Origin: Bacteroides sp. 214
GTDB lineage: Bacteria > Bacteroidota > Bacteroidia > Bacteroidales > Bacteroidaceae
NCBI RefSeq assembly: GCF_010501015.1
Contig: NZ_QVML01000019.1
Location: 1 to 64,000, forward strand
Length of the DNA: 64,000 nucleotides
Direction of reading: 5' to 3'
How positions within the stretch are numbered: the stretch's first letter is position 1; each line of letters opens with the position of its first letter. Of the stretch, positions 37,070 to 43,837 are shown piece by piece. A model generated the notes under the pieces. The model was not told the DNA's origin, searched no databases, and worked only from the letters and a program-made list of their open reading frames with translations. A program made the position numbers and the translations under genes.

Positions 37070-38527
37070 ATGAAATCAATTCAAACGTTAGAACCTCAGA
37101 AAGTGTGGGGACATTTCTACTCGCTAACTCAAATCCCTCGTCCATCCGGACACATGGAACCTGTTACAGCATTTCTTATTCGATTCGGTAAAGATCTTGG
37201 ACTCGAATCATTTGTAGATGAAATTGGCAACGTAATTATTCGTAAGCCTGCTTCTGCTGGCATGGAAGATCGCAGAGGTGTAGTATTGCAGGCACACATG
37301 GATATGGTTCCACAAAAGAACAACGATGTGGAGTTTGACTTTAAGAAAGATCCTATTCAAACATATATTGACGGAGATTGGGTACGTGCAAAAGGTACTA
37401 CGCTCGGAGCTGATAACGGATTGGGTGTAGCTGCTATCATGGCAGTGCTTGAAGATAATACACTTAAGCACGGTCCTATCGAAGCACTTATCACCACCGA
37501 TGAAGAAACCGGTATGGTAGGAGCTTTTGGCTTGAAACCCGGAACTATTACCGGTGATATATTATTAAATCTCGACTCGGAAGATGAAGGTGAACTATAC
37601 ATTGGCTGTGCAGGTGGAATAGATATAACCGCTACCCTTCAATACAAAGAAGTTGCACCCGAAGAGGGAGACGTTGCTTTTAAGGTTACTGTAAAAGGAC
37701 TAAGAGGTGGTCACTCGGGTTTGGAAATAAACGAAGGACGAGCCAATGCCAATAAATTGCTGGCTCGTGTGGCTTACGAAGCTGTAGTTGAAGAAGAAGC
37801 TCGCTTAGCTTCTTGGAACTGTGGAAATATGCGCAACGCTATTCCTCGCGAAGGCGATATCACTCTTTGTTTGCCCGAAGAGAACAAGGAGTCATTCCTT
37901 GAAATGATTAAAGAAATGGGCGAAACTTTCAACGAAGAGTACAATGCCGTTGAAACACCCATCACACTAACTGCCGAACCAGTAGATATGCCTGCGTTGA
38001 TGGTTCCCGAAGAGGTACAAGACGCATTGCTTTGCGCCATATACGGATGTCAGAATGGTGTGTGCCGCATGATTCCTACTGTGCCCGATACAGTAGAAAC
38101 TTCATCTAATCTTGCAATTATTACTATAGAAGGTGGCGATGCAGCCATTCGAATCTTGGCTCGTAGTAGTAGCGACAGTATGAAGGATTACCTTGCTAAA
38201 AGCCTCGAAACTGTATTCCTCATGGCGGGAATGAAAGTGGAGTTCAGCGGAGCTTATTCGGGATGGCAACCCAATGTGGATTCTCCTATTTTAGCAGCAA
38301 TGAAGGAGGCATATACCCAACAGTTTGGTACAGAGCCTGCCATAAAAGTAATTCATGCCGGATTAGAATGTGGTATCATTGGTGCTAATCAACCGGGACT
38401 GGATATGATTTCGTTCGGACCAACTTTGCGCTCGCCACACTCACCAGACGAGAGAGTGTTGATTCCTACCGTAACGAAATTCTATGATTTCCTTACGGCA
38501 ACACTTGCCAATACGCCAAAGAAATAA
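37070..38527 (+). CDS. pepD: Aminoacyl-histidine dipeptidase (M20 family)
   Basis: A 485-residue cytosolic metallo-dipeptidase that hydrolyses Xaa-His dipeptides such as carnosine. Metal and catalytic motifs of M20C: QAHMDMVPQKN (His ligand, about 80-90), TTLGADNGLGVA (Asp ligand), TTDEETGMVGA (catalytic Glu and metal Glu), and HAGLECG near 440. The lid domain has GLRGGHSG. Full length, no signal. Probably co-transcribed with the flippase-like gene; a strong terminator follows. Confidence 0.94.
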   Translation: MKSIQTLEPQKVWGHFYSLTQIPRPSGHMEPVTAFLIRFGKDLGLESFVDEIGNVIIRKPASAGMEDRRGVVLQAHMDMVPQKNNDVEFDFKKDPIQTYIDGDWVRAKGTTLGADNGLGVAAIMAVLEDNTLKHGPIEALITTDEETGMVGAFGLKPGTITGDILLNLDSEDEGELYIGCAGGIDITATLQYKEVAPEEGDVAFKVTVKGLRGGHSGLEINEGRANANKLLARVAYEAVVEEEARLASWNCGNMRNAIPREGDITLCLPEENKESFLEMIKEMGETFNEEYNAVETPITLTAEPVDMPALMVPEEVQDALLCAIYGCQNGVCRMIPTVPDTVETSSNLAIITIEGGDAAIRILARSSSDSMKDYLAKSLETVFLMAGMKVEFSGAYSGWQPNVDSPILAAMKEAYTQQFGTEPAIKVIHAGLECGIIGANQPGLDMISFGPTLRSPHSPDERVLIPTVTKFYDFLTATLANTPKK

Positions 38528-38559
38528 TAAACGTTATTTGTTTTTTATTAATATAGTGT

Positions 38560-38591
38560 ATCGCCCGGGCTTCTGTCCGGGCGATTTTTTT
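38560..38591 (+). terminator. Rho-independent terminator after pepD
   Basis: Stem ATCGCCCGG / CCGGGCGAT with an 8-base loop and T-run, 33 bases after the pepD stop. Confidence 0.88.
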
Positions 38592-38760
38592 AACCCAATA
38601 GCTTTATATACCCTCCAAATGCCGTTTTACGAAATAGGCCTTCACATTCACATATCGCTGTAAGGTTATGGTGGTGAGTAAGTTACGTGTGAAGACCCCT
38701 TGTTTTATCCTTCACAGGATCTTCACAGGCAATTTTCGACTGTTTTTGTACCAAGAAAAC
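38592..38760. other. Intergenic stretch without a gene
   Basis: Nothing coding is supported. TTCACAGG occurs twice 11 bases apart (38711, 38722), and GACTGTTTT at 38739 pairs with AAAACAGTC ending at 38765 to form a hairpin that leads into the next array. Confidence 0.5.
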
Positions 38761-38826
38761 AGTCAGAAACGAGGTGAAAACCAGTCAGAAGTGAAGCAAA
38801 AACCAGTCAGAAAAAGAGATTGCTTA
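38761..38826. repeat. 22-bp periodic array (AGTCAGAA family), 3 units
   Basis: AGTCAG begins at 38761, 38783 and 38805: exact 22-bp spacing. Each unit continues with A- and G-rich, variable sequence. Confidence 0.75.
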
Positions 38827-38838
38827 AAAGTGTGTGTT

Positions 38839-38970
38839 GTCAGCCATAGTTTCATTGATTGTCAGCCTATGGCTCATGACCCGTCAACCATAGGCTCATG
38901 ACCCGTCAGCCATAGGCGGATGGTTCGTCAGCTTATGGCTCGTGACCGGTCAGGCTATGGCAGAATTAAT
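38839..38970. repeat. 22-bp periodic array (CCATAGG family), 6 units
   Basis: GTCAGCC or close variants begin at 38839, 38861, 38883, 38905, 38927 and 38949: six exact 22-bp steps. Each is followed by a near-palindromic core, CCATAG(G/T) or (C/T/G)TATGG, and often CTCATGACCC. This is the longest copy of the family also seen at 20633 and 49839. Confidence 0.92.
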
Positions 38971-39051
38971 TTCGCTGTGGTTTTGTTTCCCAACCAAAAA
39001 TACGACTAATTTAAGTGAGAGTCAAAAACTGTTTTTCTCATTTGTTATTAC

Positions 39052-39132
39052 CATGTTGAGAATTTATTCTCAACATGGCGAGTATTCGTTCTCAACAAGG
39101 CGAGTATTTGTTCTCAACGTGGTGAGAATTAG
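39052..39132. repeat. 22-bp periodic array (TTCTCAAC family), 3 units, with hairpin
   Basis: TTCTCAAC begins at 39067, 39089 and 39111: exact 22-bp spacing, with a (A/T)GGCGAGTATT stretch between. A perfect 11-bp hairpin CATGTTGAGAA / TTCTCAACATG (39052-39077) leads into it. Confidence 0.8.
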
Positions 39133-39457
39133 CTTAGTATTTGGAAATTCGAGGAAAAGTTTGTATGTTAACGTTTTTAGTTGACTACTTTCAGTCTTAT
39201 TAATAGAGTTGGTTGACTCGGTTTATACTTAGTTATAAATAGGGTTGACCTTTTTCATTGCTTATTGATGAATTCGGTTTCCCCTGATGATTAGTTAGTT
39301 CACAAAAATAATCAAGAAAACCATTTGCTCCAAACAAATTATAAAAAACGCCGTAGAGGCTTGTTATCCTTCTGGAGGTGTAAATTCTCCAAAAAGCTTT
39401 CCGGGGTGTTCAATCAACTGTGTGCAGCATTATTTTCTTTAGCAAGAATACTCATCG

Positions 39458-39503
39458 GTCGGGGAGCGCCCTAGCGGCAAGGGGCGGGACCACCCGTCCC
39501 GAC
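39458..39503. other. GC-rich stem-loop inside the IS left end
   Basis: Outer stem GTCGGG (39458-39463) / CCCGAC (39498-39503) with an inner stem CGCCC (39467-39471) / GGGCG (39482-39486). It follows the orfB stop in the direction of transcription but has no T-run. Confidence 0.5.
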
Positions 39504-39527
39504 GAGCGGCAAAATTACCGTCTGACT

Positions 39528-40430
39528 TTAAGCTATTAATCCCGGCTCCTGCTTCCTCTTGATGGCTCTCTCACGATAACTGATCCATCTTTTCTTGAGT
39601 TCTCCCTCACCCAGGGCTGCCTGTAAGGGCGTCATTCCATCCAAACTCCAGTGCGGGCGTTCGTTATTATAGAATTCCACAGCTGCTTTCAGGGCAGCCT
39701 TTAGATCTGAGATTCGATAAAACTCCATCTCCTTAAGCAACTCGTTCTTGATTGTGTTGTTCACACGCTCGGCTACTGCATTATCCTTGGGATTACCACA
39801 CTCTGTCATGCTTATGCGGATTTTACAATCTTTCAAGCGGGCCGTATAGTCATAACTGGCATATTGCACCCCACGGTCGGAGTGATGGATAAGACCTGAA
39901 AGATCTTTGCCACCATAATGGCTGATAGCCATTTCCAATGCCTCCCGGGTATATTTGGCCTCCAGTGTTTCGGCTACACTATATCCGATGATTTCTTTGG
40001 TGTAATAGTCCGTAACTAAGGAGAGGTAACAAAATACATATTCGTTCGTTGAAGGACGTATTCTCAGGAGCATATAGGTTATATCACTAACCATCAACTG
40101 GCAAGGATGATCCGGGATCAAGTCCTTGACAAGGTTGGGGTAAGTAGGTAGACCATGCCTGGAATCAGTGGTTACAACACGCCGTTTGCGCTTGCGTACT
40201 TTTAGCTTATAACGCTCCAGAATGTCATAAAAACGATTGTAGCCTACGCTATTTTCAGGACCGAACCGGTTACGGTACATCAGCCAGAGCTTATTACCAC
40301 CAATGCCGGGATCTTTATGACGGACGGATTTGACAAATTCAATAACAAAAGCTTCCAAAGAGAGCTTTGACATCAATGTATCTACATGCTTGTAGTAGGC
40401 TTGTTTGCTTACACCAAGTAGACGACACAT
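39528..40430 (-). CDS. IS3-family transposase OrfB (DDE integrase core)
   Basis: 300 residues from the first ATG. The rve/DDE catalytic triad is intact: Asp in VSDITYM, Asp in HHSDRGVQY, Glu in NAVAERVNNTIK, and the HTH_21-like N-terminal region (KDPGIGGNKLW) precedes it. The open frame and homology (LYGIVPMCRLLGVSKQ) extend upstream of this ATG to about 40495, so the true product is an OrfAB fusion made by -1 frameshifting at the A7 run 40493-40499. The element looks intact and potentially active. Confidence 0.9.
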   Translation of the reverse strand: MCRLLGVSKQAYYKHVDTLMSKLSLEAFVIEFVKSVRHKDPGIGGNKLWLMYRNRFGPENSVGYNRFYDILERYKLKVRKRKRRVVTTDSRHGLPTYPNLVKDLIPDHPCQLMVSDITYMLLRIRPSTNEYVFCYLSLVTDYYTKEIIGYSVAETLEAKYTREALEMAISHYGGKDLSGLIHHSDRGVQYASYDYTARLKDCKIRISMTECGNPKDNAVAERVNNTIKNELLKEMEFYRISDLKAALKAAVEFYNNERPHWSLDGMTPLQAALGEGELKKRWISYRERAIKRKQEPGLIA

Positions 40431-40477
40431 AGGGACAATGCCATAAAGCTTATTGTCCCTATTGTGAAGCCTACAAG

Positions 40478-40837
40478 CTACTTGGTGCCAACTTTTTTTA
40501 AGTCGATACCATAAACGTCCTTGCCAAAGGAGACCATCTCTTGGTAAAAATCAGCACGTAAGCGCTCCTCTGAAAGCTTTTTCTTCAAAGAAGAAATTTC
40601 ATCCAGAAGCTTTTGATAGTCTTCGGGCTTAATGTCTTTACTGTGCTTCTTCATCATTGAGGACTCTAAAGGATTACTAACCTCAAAGGTACTGATTGCA
40701 CGGTAAATACTAGAACGACTTAGACCTATTTTTCGGACTAAATCAGAGACACAAACGCCTTCCATTACATGAAGACGATAAATCTCACGAATTTGCAAAT
40801 GAAAAGCGTGAGCATCATTGGACTTCTTTTCTTTCAT
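40478..40837 (-). CDS. IS3-family transposase OrfA (HTH protein)
   Basis: About 119 residues from the ATG at 40837; other in-frame ATGs at 40864 (inside the terminal repeat) and 40933 (outside the element) are less likely. It has a helix-turn-helix (VCVSDLVRKIGLSRSSIYRAI) and a C-terminal coiled coil (YQKLLDEISSLKKKLSEE) for multimerisation. Near the end the frame reads TTA-AAA-AAA-G, a slippery site where a -1 shift leads directly into the OrfB frame with no stop. Confidence 0.85.
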   Translation of the reverse strand: MKEKKSNDAHAFHLQIREIYRLHVMEGVCVSDLVRKIGLSRSSIYRAISTFEVSNPLESSMMKKHSKDIKPEDYQKLLDEISSLKKKLSEERLRADFYQEMVSFGKDVYGIDLKKVGTK

Positions 40838-40901
40838 TAGTTGACTCCTTAAAGAGTCAACCATATCTACAAAAAGACAGTTTGTATAAATTTGTGCGAC
40901 T

Positions 40902-42005
40902 TCATGGCATAAACCTACGAGGATCCCAACCATCGGTTGCTTTAATAATATGCTCGTATGTGTAGTTCTCTGCCTCTTCTTTCGTAATGGTGGCGCGTGA
41001 TGTGCCGAACTCTTTCCCTTTGTCTCTTCCTTGGTATTCTGTTTTGCGTTGGCTCAAATCCAATATATTGCCTTCTTTATCGCGACTGTTATACTCGGCA
41101 AATAGTCCGGGAATTGTTCCCATATTTGTCCATCCCTCCTCCGCAATAGGTACAAGCATCGTGGTATTGATGAATACCGCTTTGGGTGAGTGATGCCAAG
41201 GACGTCCGAGTTTTATATTGCCATCGGCTGCTTCTTCGTTGCCATCTACAAAGCAATCGCGAAATACGTAGCCATATTTGGCATCTTCTTTTTGGCAAGG
41301 AGCCACGATAACCGATCCGCGACGTACGTTGTAGAGTGTGCAGTGTTCAAACAAAGCATCTCCGCTGGCGTATATGTAGTCTACAGCGCCTTCTATGTAG
41401 CAATCTTTGGCATAATGACGATGCTCGTCAGTGCGAGTGGTCATCCATGTATCTTGAAATGAAATGAATTTGCAGTTGTAGAATGCGATGCGGTCGCCTA
41501 AAGATTTCATGGCTAACGCTTGCGGACCCGATTGGAATTCTTTACCGAAATCGTTTATATACGAAATGTTTTCGCTGTAGAAATCGGATGCATTAATAGT
41601 TACTACACTGCCTTCCATTTTATAGACTTTGCCATCGGGGTTGTGCACGGAGTATTCCCAGAATCGCTTTCCTTCGGGTGTCTCATCTTCGGCAGGCTTT
41701 CCACCTACATTCAGGGCATAGTGAATAATGGTTTCTTCCTTGTCTTGACCAATCAAATGGATGAAAGGTTTGTGTTCGGGAACTATAACCTGCTCTTGAT
41801 ACGATCCGTTTTTAACAAAGATACGCCATGGCGAGGTTAGGCTATCGGGAGCGGCATCTATTGCCGACTGAACGGTAGTGTATGCTCCGCTTCCGTCTTG
41901 TGCTACGGTGGCATGATAAGTTGGCTGTTGACTGGTCTGATTCTTGCACGCGAACAGAAATAGCATTGCCGCACACAAGGTTAGTAATTTTACTGATTGT
42001 GACAT
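40902..42005 (-). CDS. Pectin methylesterase lipoprotein, carbohydrate esterase family 8
   Basis: A 367-residue enzyme that removes methyl esters from homogalacturonan, preparing it for the PL10 lyase. The start at ATG 42005 gives a lipobox LFAC with Cys near residue 20; an upstream frame to 42110 runs over a palindromic element. The parallel beta-helix shows CE8 motifs: GSYQEQV, GPQALAM (oxyanion Gln), SFQDTW (Gln-Asp), DYIYASGDA (catalytic Asp), and LGRPWH (Arg). All catalytic residues are present. It is downstream of the SusCD-surface protein genes on the same strand, separated by 200 bp. Confidence 0.93.
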   Translation of the reverse strand: MSQSVKLLTLCAAMLFLFACKNQTSQQPTYHATVAQDGSGAYTTVQSAIDAAPDSLTSPWRIFVKNGSYQEQVIVPEHKPFIHLIGQDKEETIIHYALNVGGKPAEDETPEGKRFWEYSVHNPDGKVYKMEGSVVTINASDFYSENISYINDFGKEFQSGPQALAMKSLGDRIAFYNCKFISFQDTWMTTRTDEHRHYAKDCYIEGAVDYIYASGDALFEHCTLYNVRRGSVIVAPCQKEDAKYGYVFRDCFVDGNEEAADGNIKLGRPWHHSPKAVFINTTMLVPIAEEGWTNMGTIPGLFAEYNSRDKEGNILDLSQRKTEYQGRDKGKEFGTSRATITKEEAENYTYEHIIKATDGWDPRRFMP

Positions 42006-42036
42006 ATGAATTAATTTAAGAGGAAATGTAAATAAA

Positions 42037-42161
42037 ATCCTCTCTCTGACCCCTCCGAAGGAGGATGACCAACGGAAACTTCCGGGTAGATCACCATGCG
42101 GTTGAGACAAACCATTAATCGAACCGCATGGCGCCCTCCTTTGAAGGGGTAGAGAGAGGAT
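42037..42161. repeat. 125-bp nested palindromic element
   Basis: Outer arms start ATCCTCTCTCTGACCCCT (42037) and end with the inverse at 42161; about 27 bases pair with few mismatches. An inner pair CCATGCGGTT (42094-42103) / AACCGCATGG (42122-42131) is perfect. Each outer arm also ends in its own small hairpin CCTCC-GAA-GGAGG. No coding content. Lies between CE8 and the surface lipoprotein gene. Confidence 0.8.
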
Positions 42162-42204
42162 GTACTAAAAACTAAACTTTTTACCTAAAACAACTATCTA
42201 TTAA

Positions 42205-43824
42205 TTATTCCCACCATCTTGGGTCACCAACCTTGTTGGCTCCGGCAAAACGAACACCTTCTTTAATGTGGAAGTCGCCACCACGTGGGTCTACAAATAG
42301 CTCTTCGCCACTCATAGCAACCTCGGTGATGTTGGTGAACTCATAATTACCCCATGTCCATTCATTAGTTTTGTAGCAACTGGTGAAGTCCATGTAGTAT
42401 TGAGTTCCATAAACGGAGTTCAACACGGCATCGTTGTTTGTTCCGGTGATGATGTTGTTCGTCAATTGCGACCCCCCCGGAGCATTACGCCATCTGATGA
42501 ACTTAGGCAAACCAGTGGTATAGTTACAGAAAGTAACATGATCCATGATAAACATATCGTGAACTCCCTGGATATCACCTACCTGGTCGCCAATTTCTCT
42601 CATGGTTGTATTAGTGATGGAGAACTTCTTCAAGCTCATGTTCTTGTTACCGGTATTGTAGAAACCATATCCGCTTACTGCCACATTAAATATGATACAA
42701 TCATCAATGATAACTTCGTTTACATCGATAGCAGCACTTAAACGTACCAAACTACGTGAGATGTTGTTGATTTCACAACTCAGGAATCTTACGTTTTTGA
42801 AGTAACGCTCTGCATTGTCCACATTAAAGAAATATGCGGTAGCGTTTGTACGAGCATTGATGTTAATACTACTGAAGGTTATATCCTCTACTACTCCGTT
42901 TAGTCTTACTGCATGTAGGAAGAGTTTCGGTAATTCCTTTTCGGTAGAAGAACCAGCGAAGTATAAACTTTCAATACCGTCGGGTATATTAATCTGACCG
43001 ATTTCATAGATACCATCATTAGGTAATAATGGGAATGAAAGTGTGAGATTCTTATTACCTAGTGCAACTTGGGCTGTCAGCAATTCATTTATATTGGTAG
43101 TTTCTTCTACTTCAATTAGCGAGCTACCTGCTTTACCTAATGTTACCCCTTTGAGGGAACCTCTGTTTTGATCATCGAGCATCAGTAAAATGTTATACCT
43201 GGTCCCTGATTCCAAACCTGTTAAGGTGGCAATACCTGCAGCTTGTTCGGCGCTAGTCAATGTCCTTGTTTTATAAACATTTTCTTCACCTTTGTCAATG
43301 CCATACAGGAACTTATTGATCGGTCTTTTTGCATCCCATTGTATAGTAACGTCATTAATACCAAACCGATGCCATGTCATTACTTGTTCTGCCGGCGTAG
43401 CAAAAGATAACTGAACATATCCGGTCTCGCGGTTGCTCTTATCAATAGCCTTCATACGAACAGAATAACGGGTAGTCCCTTTGAGGTCTTCAAACAGGGT
43501 GCGGTATTCTCTCTTTGTAGGTGCTTTATTGTCACTATAAACAGTCAATGTATCTGCCAGAATATCTACTGTGCGAACAATATTGTTGAACAACAAACTG
43601 TCGCCCTCGCTAAATTCAAATACATATTTACTGGCATCGAGTACTCCTTTGTATGTGATATAAATAGAAGTAGCCGAACCTGTTTTTGCCTCAAATCCCG
43701 TAGAACGGAAGGGCGCGTCGTAACTGGGGTCTACCGGCCAGTCGTTCGCATCGTCACTGCATGATATTATACATGCCGGGATGATGGCACATAGTATTAA
43801 GGTATATAATTTATGTAATTTCAT
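42205..43824 (-). CDS. Surface lipoprotein with beta-helix (DUF4957/DUF5123), pectin locus
   Basis: About 539 residues from ATG 43824 (an ATG at 43848 would overlap susD by 11 bases). Lipobox CIISC gives a lipid-anchored protein. Two fibronectin type III-like domains (about 35-230) precede a right-handed beta-helix (about 260-520) matching DUF4957 then DUF5123, which are common next to SusC/SusD in pectin loci. It has no clear polygalacturonase or lyase catalytic residues, so a glycan-binding role is more likely than an enzyme. Third gene of the susC-susD operon. Confidence 0.82.
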   Translation of the reverse strand: MKLHKLYTLILCAIIPACIISCSDDANDWPVDPSYDAPFRSTGFEAKTGSATSIYITYKGVLDASKYVFEFSEGDSLLFNNIVRTVDILADTLTVYSDNKAPTKREYRTLFEDLKGTTRYSVRMKAIDKSNRETGYVQLSFATPAEQVMTWHRFGINDVTIQWDAKRPINKFLYGIDKGEENVYKTRTLTSAEQAAGIATLTGLESGTRYNILLMLDDQNRGSLKGVTLGKAGSSLIEVEETTNINELLTAQVALGNKNLTLSFPLLPNDGIYEIGQINIPDGIESLYFAGSSTEKELPKLFLHAVRLNGVVEDITFSSININARTNATAYFFNVDNAERYFKNVRFLSCEINNISRSLVRLSAAIDVNEVIIDDCIIFNVAVSGYGFYNTGNKNMSLKKFSITNTTMREIGDQVGDIQGVHDMFIMDHVTFCNYTTGLPKFIRWRNAPGGSQLTNNIITGTNNDAVLNSVYGTQYYMDFTSCYKTNEWTWGNYEFTNITEVAMSGEELFVDPRGGDFHIKEGVRFAGANKVGDPRWWE

Positions 43825-43837
43825 AATCTTATTTGTT

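Larger units (their letters stand above)
39202..40871 (-). mobile_element. IS3-family insertion sequence
   Basis: About 1.67 kb with two overlapping-frame transposase genes. Imperfect terminal repeats agree at 14 of 16 bases: TAGAGTTGGTTGACTC at 39204-39219 and its inverse at 40854-40869. GTTGAC also recurs at 39180, 39212 and 39244 (32-bp steps), perhaps transposase-binding sites. The exact ends and target duplication are unclear. Between the left repeat and the orfB stop lie about 310 noncoding bases, long for IS3, with a GC-rich hairpin at 39458-39503. It sits between pepD and the 3' end of the CE8 gene and interrupts neither. Confidence 0.8.

Noticed and set aside
38761..39132. CRISPR array
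   Set aside because: Units are 22 bp with no constant repeat plus unique spacer layout, cores flip orientation, and no cas gene is present.
40838..40933. N-terminal extension of OrfA to 40933
   Set aside because: It would start inside the CE8 gene, outside the element's terminal repeat; the ATG at 40837 is inside the element.
42006..42110. Extended start of CE8 at 42110
   Set aside because: The added residues run through the palindromic element and precede a perfect lipoprotein signal.
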